NCBI GenBank assembly: GCA_903891415.1
Contig: CAITEH010000005.1
Coordinates: 1 to 64,000 of the forward strand
Direction: 5' to 3'
From: Candidatus Firestoneibacteriota bacterium
GTDB taxonomy: Bacteria > Oederibacteriota > D2-FULL-39-29
DNA: 64,000 bases
Positions within the stretch are counted from its first letter, which is position 1; each line of letters begins with the position of its first letter. Shown one piece after another: positions 1 through 9,292 of this stretch. The notes beneath the pieces were generated by a model, which was given only the letters and a program-made list of their open reading frames with translations, did not search any database and had not been told where the DNA came from. The translations under genes and the position numbers were made by a program.

Positions 1-118
1 ATACCGTCTCCAATGCTATCTTGATCGGTGTATTCGGGAAATCTATCGGCGGTTCCACGAATATCTGCGCCCACGATACTGCCGCGAACGTCATCAGTAC
101 TGCTAATATCTTTTTCAT
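1..118 (-). CDS. Partial secreted protein, N-terminus only (MKKILAVLMTFAAVSWAQIFVEPPIDFPNTPIKIALETV...)
   Basis: Reverse-complement reading gives ATG at 118 followed by a signal-peptide-like sequence; upstream GGAGGGTTGGCT-type SD; runs off the window edge. Confidence 0.7.
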   Translation of the reverse strand, partial: MKKILAVLMTFAAVSWAQIFVEPPIDFPNTPIKIALETV

Positions 119-158
119 AGCCAACCCTCCTTGGTTTTTTTGATAATATATTTCAGCG

Positions 159-1688
159 TCATTTTCCGCTTCCCTTGGTATTAATGACCTTAATTTCTTT
201 TTTAAACAATTTAAATTCCTTAACCACGTCATCGGCAAAACTGACCGTACCTGCAAATTTATACACCCAGAGCTCGGTGGAGGACCCGGCGTTCTTTAGC
301 ACCTCGGAGGGTTCACCCAGCGACAGGGTTACCTGGGCCTTGGTCATACCCTCCATAACCGTCTTTTGTTTTATCGTATCCCAGATTTCTTTTGACCAGC
401 CGAAAGTCGTATACGGATTGGTCATGAAAAAAAACTTTGAAAAATCCTCTACATACTGCGTGGACTCATACAGATAAACCACGTAGAATTTTTTATTATT
501 GATCTTAAGCTCGATCTCGATGCAGAACCGGGAATCATCAATAACTCTGTACTTTTCCGGTAAAAGCAATTTATTCCGGACATTAAGTATCTTTGCTTCC
601 GCAAGTTTATCGAGGTGCTCCCCCCGGTCTGTCATTATGGTCTTTTTAAGCCAGACCGTTTTTCCTACATAGCTCTTAAGCACCAAAAGCGCTTCCATGT
701 TCTGTTTCTTTCGGTCCTGCCAGCCCTTCATATTGGTCACAATTTCCTGGCAGGTAAGCTGCCTTTGGTTCTTGCCGTCAATATCGCAGACCCAAACCTG
801 ATAATTCCTTAAAAAACAAAGGTGTTTTGAATCCGGGGAGAAGGAAAGTCCGAGCGGAGTTATGGCTGAAGCCGCTTCAGCTGTTGTTTTGTTTTCCAGG
901 TCATAGACAAAAATGCTGTAGCCTTTTCCTTTGCCCGGAGAAGCATAGGCAATTTTATTCCCATCCGGAGACCAGGCCAGGCCCGAGCCGATATAACCCG
1001 AAAAGGTCAACTGTTCTTCTTTTTTGGTATTTTTGGAATAAATAAAAATATTCTGATTCTTGAAATCCTGGCTTAACTTGACATAAGCGAGCCTATCCCC
1101 TTTCAAAGAAAAAGCCGCGGGGCTTAGCACGGTATTCTTATCTGTGGTCCCGCAGGCCGTAACAAGCTGCGGCGAGCCCTGCCCCCCGGAAGCCACTTCA
1201 TAGATAAAGGCCTCTCCATTATTAATTGAAATATAGGCAATACTTTCCCCATCCTGGGAAAAAACAGGATAAAGTTTATCCTCCGGGCCTGTCGTCAGTT
1301 TTACCTGCTCGGTACCGTCTTCATTCATTACGTAGATCTGCTGAATTTGTTTTTCATCACCACCGGCATAAGCCAGCCGTTTACCGTCGTAACTCCAAAA
1401 CGGATGCCGGTTCCAGCTGATATTCGTAAGCATAACTTTATGCCTGGCATCGTCCGTGTTGATCGTCCAGATCTGGGTACCAAAGATCTTGCTGACCAGG
1501 GCATAAGCAATGCGCTCTGCTCCGGTATCCTGGGTCTTAACCGACCAGACCGGATACTCGCAGCGGTCATCTTCCAGCGACTCCGCATTTAGTCCAAAGA
1601 AACCCGAAACGGCCAGGAACAATGCCGCAAAGAGCGCCGTTTTTAAGTGCAAAATTCTTCTGACGTGTTTGCTTGCCATAAATATCAT
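159..1688 (-). CDS. TolB-like PD40/WD40 beta-propeller protein with a C-terminal SmpA/BamE-like segment
   Basis: Signal peptide; repeated WSPDGNKIAYAS / WSYDGKRLAYAG / FSPDSKHLCF blades; C-terminal EGMTKAQVTLSLGEPSEV...ELWVYKF resembles the SmpA/OmlA fold motif. Confidence 0.75.
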   Translation of the reverse strand: MIFMASKHVRRILHLKTALFAALFLAVSGFFGLNAESLEDDRCEYPVWSVKTQDTGAERIAYALVSKIFGTQIWTINTDDARHKVMLTNISWNRHPFWSYDGKRLAYAGGDEKQIQQIYVMNEDGTEQVKLTTGPEDKLYPVFSQDGESIAYISINNGEAFIYEVASGGQGSPQLVTACGTTDKNTVLSPAAFSLKGDRLAYVKLSQDFKNQNIFIYSKNTKKEEQLTFSGYIGSGLAWSPDGNKIAYASPGKGKGYSIFVYDLENKTTAEAASAITPLGLSFSPDSKHLCFLRNYQVWVCDIDGKNQRQLTCQEIVTNMKGWQDRKKQNMEALLVLKSYVGKTVWLKKTIMTDRGEHLDKLAEAKILNVRNKLLLPEKYRVIDDSRFCIEIELKINNKKFYVVYLYESTQYVEDFSKFFFMTNPYTTFGWSKEIWDTIKQKTVMEGMTKAQVTLSLGEPSEVLKNAGSSTELWVYKFAGTVSFADDVVKEFKLFKKEIKVINTKGSGK

Positions 1689-2131
1689 CTCCTTGTCTGG
1701 CTTAAAAACGTGGCATATTCAACGCCCGTACCCGAACACACAATTTCTGCTTTTGTCTGAAAACTCAAAGTTCCATATTCATTTATTTCCTTGCCTCTTC
1801 CTTTTTGAAGCCCGGCTAATATTATTCCGCCCGCCAGCACGAGCAGCAGGCTGAAGACACTTAAGACCAGTTTAAGCTTTGGAACCGGCCTTAAAACCGG
1901 TGTTTTTACGCCGGAAGCCTCGACCCTAAGCCTTAAATCTTCCGCAAAAGCGGGAGAAATCTCTATTTCAACTTTTTGCTTTGCCAGCCCGGAAACCGAC
2001 CGCAAGAGCTCAAATTTCTTTTTACAGGCGAGACAGGAGTGCAGGTGTTTTTTTATGACAAATGCGGAAATTTTTCCTGTTTCACCGTCAAGGCAGGCAC
2101 TTAAGTTTCTCTCCGTAAATTTACAAAGAAT
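1685..2131 (-). CDS. Zinc-finger anti-sigma-factor-like membrane protein, extended upstream of the supplied ORF with a probable ATT start
   Basis: Frame is open upstream of 2005 and encodes ILCKFTERNLSACLDGETGKISAFVIKKHLHSCLACKKKFELL (zf-HC2-like HxxxCxxC). GGAGGAG lies 6 nt upstream of ATT at 2131; no ATG/GTG/TTG found in this frame there; one TM segment. Confidence 0.65.
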   Translation of the reverse strand: MLCKFTERNLSACLDGETGKISAFVIKKHLHSCLACKKKFELLRSVSGLAKQKVEIEISPAFAEDLRLRVEASGVKTPVLRPVPKLKLVLSVFSLLLVLAGGIILAGLQKGRGKEINEYGTLSFQTKAEIVCSGTGVEYATFLSQTRR

Positions 2132-2729
2132 TATAGTCTCCTCCCTGTTTGGTCATTTCCTTTGCCAGATATACTCTTGAGTTATGGATCCGTGACTTGA
2201 CCGTGCCTATATTAACCCCCGTGATCCCGGCTATCTCTTTGTAATTCAACCCTTCCTGCTCACGTAAAAGAAATGTAGTACTGAGTTCTACGGGCAGTTT
2301 TTCCAAAGCGGCGTGTATTTTTTCCACTATATTGTTCTGTTCGGCAAGTTTTGAAATATCAGCAGACGGGTCAGGAATACAAAGATAATTCTCTACATTC
2401 CCCAAAGAAACCGCTGTTTTTCTCGAACCGGAGGAACGCTTGTAATAGAGGCAGACATTGAAAACGATCCGGTACAGCCATGTGAAAAACCTTGACCTGC
2501 CTTTAAATGTCGGAAGCGCTTTGTAAAGTTGAAAAAAAACTTCCTGGGAAACATCTTCAGCCTCATGCCGGTCATTCATAAACCTGAAGATCAGCCCAAA
2601 AACCGCATTTTTATACCTGGTTACAAGCTCAAAATACGCTTGTTGCTCGCCTCCGTTAAACCTTTTAACCAGAGCCAGGTCAGCCATATCATCCTCTTTC
2701 TTCTTCTTTTTGCTCTCTTTTGATTCCAA
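2121..2729 (-). CDS. ECF RNA polymerase sigma factor (sigma-70 family)
   Basis: Region 2 'EAEDVSQEVFFQLYKALPTFKGRSRFFTWLYRIVFN' and region 4 'LREQEGLNYKEIAGITGVNIGTVKSRIHNSR'. Confidence 0.92.
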   Translation of the reverse strand: MESKESKKKKKEDDMADLALVKRFNGGEQQAYFELVTRYKNAVFGLIFRFMNDRHEAEDVSQEVFFQLYKALPTFKGRSRFFTWLYRIVFNVCLYYKRSSGSRKTAVSLGNVENYLCIPDPSADISKLAEQNNIVEKIHAALEKLPVELSTTFLLREQEGLNYKEIAGITGVNIGTVKSRIHNSRVYLAKEMTKQGGDYNSL

Positions 2730-2815
2730 TTTAGCTGCTCACCTCATTGGACTTATAAATACTTAGTTGCATTTATCAAGAAAAAGTTCAAAGAAAAAGT
2801 AGCCGGGCCTTCCGC

Positions 2816-4039
2816 TCAAGTACCGCCATCCGACTTATTGAACCGGGAGCCGGTAAACATATTAAGCATCGCTTTTCTATTTGACCTTAATAAGATAAGC
2901 ATGCCGGCTGATCCTAGCAGATAGGCCGCGCAGTAATAATACCGTATTGTTGTATTTGGAAAGAACATCTGCGTGACAAACAGTATAAATAGAACCAGCG
3001 CTTCTTTTAAAGAAAAACTTAAATTTGAAATTATTATCAGGGCAAATATGGATTGAGCTGAAGTCAGCAGCATTTCTTCCGCCTGCCGGGCGTCCATTAA
3101 TAACGGAGTAAAAATATTCCCTGAAGAAATACCGTAAACTAAAGGCAGCATCCCTATAAGGAGAGTCCATTGATTTATTTTAGAAGATATTACCACCCTT
3201 AGCGCTTTTCCCGGTTTAAGAGAGAACGCGAGTATCAAAGCGACAATGAACTCAGGAGCTTCAGAAGCCAAAGGCGCGACCCATTGAACGAGCAGGAATT
3301 GCTCTATCCCCAGGGTTTTACCGGCATCAACCAGCCCCCGGGCAAAAGGCTCGGCAGCCAGAGCAATAACAAACCCTGCAAACAGAAAAAGGAGAACATT
3401 AACGCAATTTCTCAGGGTCCGGGGCAGTCCGGCAAGCAGTAATACGGGCCCGGGTTTTTCTAATTCAGCCTCTTCCTCGCATTTTTTATTCTTTGTATTC
3501 ATTATGTAAAAAATATAGATGCTTATCAGGAATATCGCATCATACCAGGCAAAGTTATGCTTTAAAAAAATAACAAAGGAATATAAAGTTGCAAGCAGCA
3601 GGGAACGTATCTCGGTCCTCTGGCTTTCATCCATTAAGATCTCTTTTTTTCCGGTTCGCAGCCAGTAGACAAAAACCACCGCCGACCATCCCAGTCCGAT
3701 AAGCAGCCTGTTCGCGCCGGTCATGTTCGCCGCGGCATACTGGGCATAAGCGTGATTTTTACCGGCAATCCAGGCGTAGGACATATCGACCGCGTATTCC
3801 GGCAAAACCGTTATAAGCGCGAGTAAAGCGATCGCGAGCCCCTGTGAAATTTCCAGCTCCGCGAGTTCTGCCGCCCAGGATATAAGGAAGGACGCTCCAA
3901 GAACAGCCAAACCCGGAAGCAAAGCGTTGTAAGGATAACCCGGCCGGAGGCCGGAGAAATAAAAAAATACCCACTGGGAACAAAATGCAAAAAATAAGAA
4001 ATAAAGGAACAGGGCTAAGGCCGGGTTCTTTTTTTTCAC
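2816..4039 (-). CDS. Sodium/calcium exchanger-family (Ca2+:cation antiporter-like) membrane protein
   Basis: Multi-TM; duplicated 'LAELEISQGLAIALLALITVLPEYAVD' and 'APLASEAPEFIVALI' alpha-repeat-like motifs. Confidence 0.75.
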   Translation of the reverse strand: MKKKNPALALFLYFLFFAFCSQWVFFYFSGLRPGYPYNALLPGLAVLGASFLISWAAELAELEISQGLAIALLALITVLPEYAVDMSYAWIAGKNHAYAQYAAANMTGANRLLIGLGWSAVVFVYWLRTGKKEILMDESQRTEIRSLLLATLYSFVIFLKHNFAWYDAIFLISIYIFYIMNTKNKKCEEEAELEKPGPVLLLAGLPRTLRNCVNVLLFLFAGFVIALAAEPFARGLVDAGKTLGIEQFLLVQWVAPLASEAPEFIVALILAFSLKPGKALRVVISSKINQWTLLIGMLPLVYGISSGNIFTPLLMDARQAEEMLLTSAQSIFALIIISNLSFSLKEALVLFILFVTQMFFPNTTIRYYYCAAYLLGSAGMLILLRSNRKAMLNMFTGSRFNKSDGGT

Positions 4040-4695
4040 CGGAACAAGGTCTCCTTTGCTTTTATTTTTTGTGTTGTTTTAAAATGAACCTTGGCTATGC
4101 TGTTGAAGATATCAAAACCTCTTTCCCGGTATAACTTTTCGGCGCCGCTTTCAGCTTCTTTTGACGCGCCTTTCGGCAGTATAAATCCTATTGTTTTTGA
4201 AAGTTCCTCAAGTTCTTTTAAAAAGACCGCCCGGGCAAGCACCGAGGCGGCGGCCACCGCGAAATACTTTTCAGCTTTAGTTTCAAAAAGCAGCTCTGCC
4301 GTTTTCCCCTTTTCCATAAGCGCTGACTTTATAAAACTATCTTTTCCAAATTTATCAGAAATCACCCTGTTACAATCAGTTCTTTTTTCCAGAAGATCCT
4401 CTATAACTCTGGCATGCCCCCACGCGAGCATCTTATTGAGATTTTTCATCTTTGCGTGAAGTTCGTTGTACTTTTCAGGTAAAATTACCACGACTGAACT
4501 CACTGTATATTTAAGTATTTCCTTCGCCAGTACTTTAACCCTGTTATCGGATATTAATTTACTGTCCCTGATTTTAAGGTTTTCGAGTTTTGCGGTGCTT
4601 TTATCATCTACCAGCACCCCTGCGATCACCAGCGGGCCAAAATAGTCGCCCTTGCCCGACTCATCAACACCGATAACCGGCGCAGTTCCTGTCAT
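4036..4695 (-). CDS. rnhC: Ribonuclease HIII
   Basis: '[24 protein letters not shown]' DEXGKGD motif; '[17 protein letters not shown]'; overlaps neighbouring genes by 4 nt. Confidence 0.85.
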   Translation of the reverse strand: MTGTAPVIGVDESGKGDYFGPLVIAGVLVDDKSTAKLENLKIRDSKLISDNRVKVLAKEILKYTVSSVVVILPEKYNELHAKMKNLNKMLAWGHARVIEDLLEKRTDCNRVISDKFGKDSFIKSALMEKGKTAELLFETKAEKYFAVAAASVLARAVFLKELEELSKTIGFILPKGASKEAESGAEKLYRERGFDIFNSIAKVHFKTTQKIKAKETLFR

Positions 4696-5486
4696 TTAGA
4701 AATACCGTCTTTTGGACTGGAGGCAGAAGCATAATTTTTCTTTTCCATCCTTCCGGAAAGAAAGGACATGCGCCCCGCTGTTACCGCGAGTTTCATGGCG
4801 CCTGCCATAAGGATAGGATCTTTTGCCAGAGCAATGGCAGTGTTCAAAAGAACCCCGTCCGCTCCAAGCTCCATGGCAATAGCGGCATCCGAGGCAGTCC
4901 CCACACCGGCATCAACTATGACCGGAACTTTAAGAGCCTCTTTTATCAGCCGGATATTCAAAGGATTCATTACTCCCTGTCCTGAGCCGATCGGCGCGGC
5001 CAATGGCATTACCGCCGCCGCCCCGGCATCTTCAAGTCTCTTCGCTGTTACAACATCATCATTCGTATAAGGCAGGACGGTAAAACCGTCTTTAACAAGC
5101 CTCTTTGTTGCCTCAAGGAGCCCTATAACATCGGGGTAGAGGGTCTTTTCATCTCCTATTACTTCCAGTTTAATCCACTTTGAGAGGCCCGCTTCCGCGC
5201 CAAGATGGGCGGTTCTTACAGCTTCCTCCGCGGAATAGCAAGCGGCCGTATTAGGCAGAATAAAATACTTTTTCCGGTCAATATAATCAAAAAGGGTTTC
5301 TTCTCCTTTTTTGGGATTGAGATTGACCCTTCGTATCGCCACCGTTATAAGATCGGTGCCGCTGGCTTCATGCGCCTCTTTCATAACGCTCAAAGTCTTG
5401 TATTTACCGGTACCTACCCAGAGCCTGGAAGAAAATTTCTTCCCGGCAATCTCCAGTATTCCGGTATCCTGTTTGTTAACTTTCAT
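4692..5486 (-). CDS. thiG: Thiazole synthase ThiG (start trimmed to MKVNKQDTG)
   Basis: '[11 protein letters not shown]', '[11 protein letters not shown]'-type, '[33 protein letters not shown]'; SD GGAGGAAAA before ATG at 5486. Confidence 0.93.
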   Translation of the reverse strand: MKVNKQDTGILEIAGKKFSSRLWVGTGKYKTLSVMKEAHEASGTDLITVAIRRVNLNPKKGEETLFDYIDRKKYFILPNTAACYSAEEAVRTAHLGAEAGLSKWIKLEVIGDEKTLYPDVIGLLEATKRLVKDGFTVLPYTNDDVVTAKRLEDAGAAAVMPLAAPIGSGQGVMNPLNIRLIKEALKVPVIVDAGVGTASDAAIAMELGADGVLLNTAIALAKDPILMAGAMKLAVTAGRMSFLSGRMEKKNYASASSPKDGISK

Positions 5487-5532
5487 TTTTCCTCCATATA
5501 ACTTAACTAAAATGTCAAAAAGTCCATAAAGT

Positions 5533-5588
5533 CTATTTTCCATTCTCCATTCTCCATTGTCTACTGTCTATTGTCTATTCTCTATGTT
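5533..5588. repeat. Degenerate heptanucleotide array, 8 units (ctatttt ccattct ccattct ccattgt ctactgt ctattgt ctattct ctatgtt)
   Basis: Direct reading; exact 7-nt register over 56 nt; fills much of the thiS-thiG gap. Confidence 0.85.
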
Positions 5589-5591
5589 CTG

Positions 5592-5792
5592 CTATCCTCC
5601 GCCTACAAAATGCACTATCTCAACTCTATCGTTATCCCTTAAAATGCTTTTTTCGTAATCGGCTTTTTTTATTATCTTGTGATTTAATTCAACTGCCACA
5701 CTTTCTTTCTTTAACCTGTATTTGGAGATAAGTAAGGCTATGGTCAGATCTTTTCTAAAAGTTTTTTGTTCTCCGTTAACTGTTATTCTCAT
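5592..5792 (-). CDS. thiS: Sulfur carrier protein ThiS
   Basis: 66 aa, 'MRITVNGEQKTF...LLISKYRL...VAVELNHKII...DRVEIVHFVGGG' ending in GG. Confidence 0.92.
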   Translation of the reverse strand: MRITVNGEQKTFRKDLTIALLISKYRLKKESVAVELNHKIIKKADYEKSILRDNDRVEIVHFVGGG

Positions 5793-6035
5793 ATTGACCT
5801 CATATTATTATTTAATTTAAATATTATATCATATTTGACACGGTAAATAATAGTGTTCCAAGGCCCTGTACAATTATCGGTAAAACAGGTCGTAGAGCTT
5901 TATTTTTGCGGCCTTTTTTGGCTTTCCGGGGTTTGAACTCAGGAAGCCCGGCAAAACAAGATTTAGCATTTTTTAACTTCACAAAACACATTTTTTATTG
6001 TATAATTTACCTAAATATACCAAAGGAGCCATCTA

Positions 6036-7013
6036 ATGCAAAAACTAGTTGTTGTTCTCTGCATTGCAATAATGCCGGTTTTGAGCTGGAGCGCCCCGCA
6101 GTCAGTTGAAACAAAGGCCGTTGAAAAAACTAAAACAATAGTCGCCATGACCGGTGTTCATTCAAAATCACTGCAATCCATAAGATCAAATATTTACACC
6201 GAAACTATTTATTCAGCTTTGATGAAAATAAAAGGCATTTCTGTTATTCCGCAGGCAACAATAGCAGCGCTGAACCTGGAAATCGAGGAAGACAATGATG
6301 AGAGTATTGAAAAAGCACTGGAGAAGCTAAAAGCGGACAAAATAATATGTTATTTTGTTGAACAGGATCAGTTTGAATATAAAGTTGACTTTTATATTTT
6401 TGACGGAAAATCAGGAGAGCAGTTATGCATAAAGAGCAGTAAATCAAAATATACTCTGCCTACTCTGGAGCTTTTAAAAAGCTGCCTTACCGAAACAGAG
6501 AGTATACTAAGAAAACCGGGGGTTCCAAAAAATATAGCTAAACCTGCACCTTCTTTTAAACCAAATACAGTACACTCAGAAACAGAGTTTATCAATCTTG
6601 AACTATCTTTATATGATTTTGTCGACAAGAAATTCAATTTTAGCACAATGCTTCGCGGCAATACCTTCCTGGTGGCCGCCAACTATAAAATATTCACTCC
6701 CTCAAAGAAACTTGCGGTAACGTTTGGCCCTTATTTTTCTGAAAATCACGGCAGCGATGACCTCGGCATTCGAACAAGCGGTTATTTTTATCCATATCCA
6801 AATAATATTGTCAAATTCTTTCCTGTGATTTCAGGAGCAGGGTTTTATAGTCTGAATTATAAACATTTTGCTCTGTCCGGTGAAGTAAAATTGGGCTCAG
6901 AAATACCCATGGGGCCGATTGAGCTTTTTGGCGAAGGCGGTGTAGGCTGGCAAACAGACTCTATATATGTTAACTTAATGATTAACGCCGGGGTACGGCT
7001 TTATATCTTTTAA
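6036..7013 (+). CDS. Hypothetical exported protein
   Basis: SD AAAGGAG before ATG, signal peptide, 325 aa; the only well-supported plus-strand gene in the first 29 kb. Confidence 0.7.
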   Translation: MQKLVVVLCIAIMPVLSWSAPQSVETKAVEKTKTIVAMTGVHSKSLQSIRSNIYTETIYSALMKIKGISVIPQATIAALNLEIEEDNDESIEKALEKLKADKIICYFVEQDQFEYKVDFYIFDGKSGEQLCIKSSKSKYTLPTLELLKSCLTETESILRKPGVPKNIAKPAPSFKPNTVHSETEFINLELSLYDFVDKKFNFSTMLRGNTFLVAANYKIFTPSKKLAVTFGPYFSENHGSDDLGIRTSGYFYPYPNNIVKFFPVISGAGFYSLNYKHFALSGEVKLGSEIPMGPIELFGEGGVGWQTDSIYVNLMINAGVRLYIF

Positions 7014-7019
7014 TTTTAT

Positions 7020-7685
7020 TTAAATCTCTCCGCCCAGGTGATGACGGACATCTTTACCTTCCACAAGAAAGATCACGTCTTCTGCAATATTTGTTGAGTG
7101 ATCCCCTATGCGTTCCAAGTGCCTTGAGATCAGAATAAGTTCAAGCGCCCTGCTGATATTTCCGGAGTCTCCGGACATATAGGTAAGCAATTCCCTGAAG
7201 ATCTGATCTTTTAGTCCATCCACCTCATCATCCGTTGCCATAACTTTTTTTGCAAGCAGGACATCTTTTTTTACAAAAGCATCCAGAGAGTCCTTTACCA
7301 TTTTCTTTACAATTTCGGACATTCTGGGAGTATCAATAAGCGGCTTTAAAGGAGGCTGCTTAAGCAATTTCACGCTGGAATCAGCAATATTTACTGCCTG
7401 GTCACCCATACGTTCAAGCTCCGCATTTATTTTCATCGCAGAGGTAATAAATCTCAGGTCCTGAGCCGCCGGCTGATGCAGGGCAATGAGTTTCAGGCAT
7501 TTGTCATCAATCTCCACCTGTATTTTATTAACCTCATCTTCGTGGCTGTAAACCTCTTTTATCAACTCTTCCTTTCTGTCAACAAGAGATTTTATCGCAT
7601 AATTTATCATGGATTCCACAAGCGAGGCCATATAAAGCAACCGTTCTTTTAACTCTCCCAGTTCTTCGTCAAAATGACGATTCAT
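7020..7685 (-). CDS. phoU: Phosphate transport system regulator PhoU (copy 1; start trimmed to MNRHFDEELGELK)
   Basis: 'LKERLLYMASLVESMI', 'EVNKIQVEIDDKCLKLIALHQPAAQDLRFITSAMKINAELERMGDQAVNIA' twice-repeated PhoU motif; adjacent to pst genes. Confidence 0.95.
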   Translation of the reverse strand: MNRHFDEELGELKERLLYMASLVESMINYAIKSLVDRKEELIKEVYSHEDEVNKIQVEIDDKCLKLIALHQPAAQDLRFITSAMKINAELERMGDQAVNIADSSVKLLKQPPLKPLIDTPRMSEIVKKMVKDSLDAFVKKDVLLAKKVMATDDEVDGLKDQIFRELLTYMSGDSGNISRALELILISRHLERIGDHSTNIAEDVIFLVEGKDVRHHLGGEI

Positions 7686-7777
7686 ACCGTCTCCTTTGTA
7701 TAAATATTCAATTGTTTCTATATATATTAGCACCAAATTTTCACAAAATAAAGAGTTAAATACTAGATCTAAATTTT

Positions 7778-8542
7778 TTAACCAAACCTTCCGGTTATGT
7801 AATCCTCGGTCTTCTTTTCTACAGGGGAGGTAAATATCTTCGAGGTTTTACCAAACTCCACCAGTTCTCCAAGCAGCATAAAACCCGTATCATCCGATAC
7901 TCTCGCCGCCTGCTGCATATTATGGGTGACAATTATTATTGTGTATTTTTTTTTCAATTCCACCATTAGTTCCTCTATTTTTAGCGTAGCCATGGGATCA
8001 AGTGTAGAACAGGGTTCATCTAGAAGTATTATATCAGGCCTGACCGCCACCAGCCGCGCGATACAAAGCCTCTGTTTTTGTTCCAGGGAAAGATTAAGAG
8101 CTGATTTTTTTAACCTGTCTTTTAATTCATCCCAAAGTAAAACTGACTTCAAACTTTCTTCAATTATCCCATCCAGCGCGCTTTTACCCGGAAATGAATG
8201 AATTCTTAAGCCGAAGGCAACATTCTCATAAACCGATAACGGAAACGGGTTGGGCCTTTGAAAAACCATACCTATGCGCCTGCGCAGGATATCAATATCA
8301 GTACCACCGTGATAAATATCTTCACTGCCGTTATAAACCCTGCCTGTTATCTTTACCCCTTCTATCGTATCATTCATGCGGTTAAACACTCTCAAAAGAG
8401 TGGACTTTCCACAGCCGGAAGGGCCTATCAGTGATGTAATTTGATTTGGGGCTATTTCAATATCAACATCTTTTAAAGCACGGAAACTGCCGTAGAAAAG
8501 ATTTAGTTTTTCTGTTCTAATAACACCATTATGGTCAGTCAT
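7778..8542 (-). CDS. pstB: PstB-like ATPase, paralog A (normal Walker A/B, Q-loop, H-loop; degenerate signature LSLEQ)
   Basis: [49 protein letters not shown]; signature reads [15 protein letters not shown]. Confidence 0.93.
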   Translation of the reverse strand: MTDHNGVIRTEKLNLFYGSFRALKDVDIEIAPNQITSLIGPSGCGKSTLLRVFNRMNDTIEGVKITGRVYNGSEDIYHGGTDIDILRRRIGMVFQRPNPFPLSVYENVAFGLRIHSFPGKSALDGIIEESLKSVLLWDELKDRLKKSALNLSLEQKQRLCIARLVAVRPDIILLDEPCSTLDPMATLKIEELMVELKKKYTIIIVTHNMQQAARVSDDTGFMLLGELVEFGKTSKIFTSPVEKKTEDYITGRFG

Positions 8543-9292
8543 TTATCCAAACCTTCCTGTGATATAAGCTTCAGTTCGCTTATCTTCCGGCGAAAGAAAT
8601 AGTTTTTCAGTTATGGCAACCTCTATCAGTTCCCCCATAAGGAAAAAAGCTGTCCTATCACTCACCCTGGACGCCTGTTTAACGTTATTCGTTACCAGAA
8701 CAAGAGTATACTTCTTTTTTAATTCTATCATCGTCTCTTCTACTTTTGCGGTGGAAATAGGGTCAAGGCCGGAGCAGGGCTCGTCAAACAGGATTATATC
8801 CGGCTCTACGGCAAGAGTTCTTGCTAGGCAAAGACGTTGCTGCTGCCCCCCGGAAAGCTTAAGCGCGGACTCCTTTAACCTGTCCTTAACTTCGTCCCAG
8901 AGAGAGGCAGCTCTAAGGCATCTTTCAGCAAGCTCTTCAAGTTCTTTTTTACTTTTGATACCGTGTCTTTTGGGACCATAAATAACATTTTCCAGGACAG
9001 TCATGGGAAGCGAAAGCGGGAGCGCAAATACCATTCCCATCCTTTTCCTTAACATTTCGGGATTTCCGTGAGCTATATTCTTTCCGTCTATCAGTATCTC
9101 CCCTTGCTGCCTGTAATTCGGGTTCAATTCATTAAGCCTGTTTAAGGAACGCAAAAATGTCGTTTTTCCGCTGTTGGAAGGACCTATAATTCCCAGTATT
9201 TCATTTTCTTTTACGGCCAAACTCAAATTCTTTACGCTCTGAACCTTTCCAAACCAGCATTTCAAGTTATGGACCGTTATTTTATCTACCAT
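8543..9292 (-). CDS. pstB: PstB-like ATPase, paralog B (intact LSGGQ; degenerate Q-loop and H-loop)
   Basis: [36 protein letters not shown]-loop reads VFALPLSLP and H-loop reads VTNNVKQA. Confidence 0.93.
   Translation of the reverse strand: MVDKITVHNLKCWFGKVQSVKNLSLAVKENEILGIIGPSNSGKTTFLRSLNRLNELNPNYRQQGEILIDGKNIAHGNPEMLRKRMGMVFALPLSLPMTVLENVIYGPKRHGIKSKKELEELAERCLRAASLWDEVKDRLKESALKLSGGQQQRLCLARTLAVEPDIILFDEPCSGLDPISTAKVEETMIELKKKYTLVLVTNNVKQASRVSDRTAFFLMGELIEVAITEKLFLSPEDKRTEAYITGRFG

Noticed and set aside
5793-6035. TPP riboswitch upstream of thiS
   Set aside because: Looked for CTGAGA / ACCTGATCTGGATAATGCCAGCG-type conserved motifs on the minus strand; none found
8543-9292. PstB paralog B as a pseudogene
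   Set aside because: Full-length intact frame, perfect Walker A/B and LSGGQ, tight operon overlap; losses restricted to one composite site argue for a functional partner
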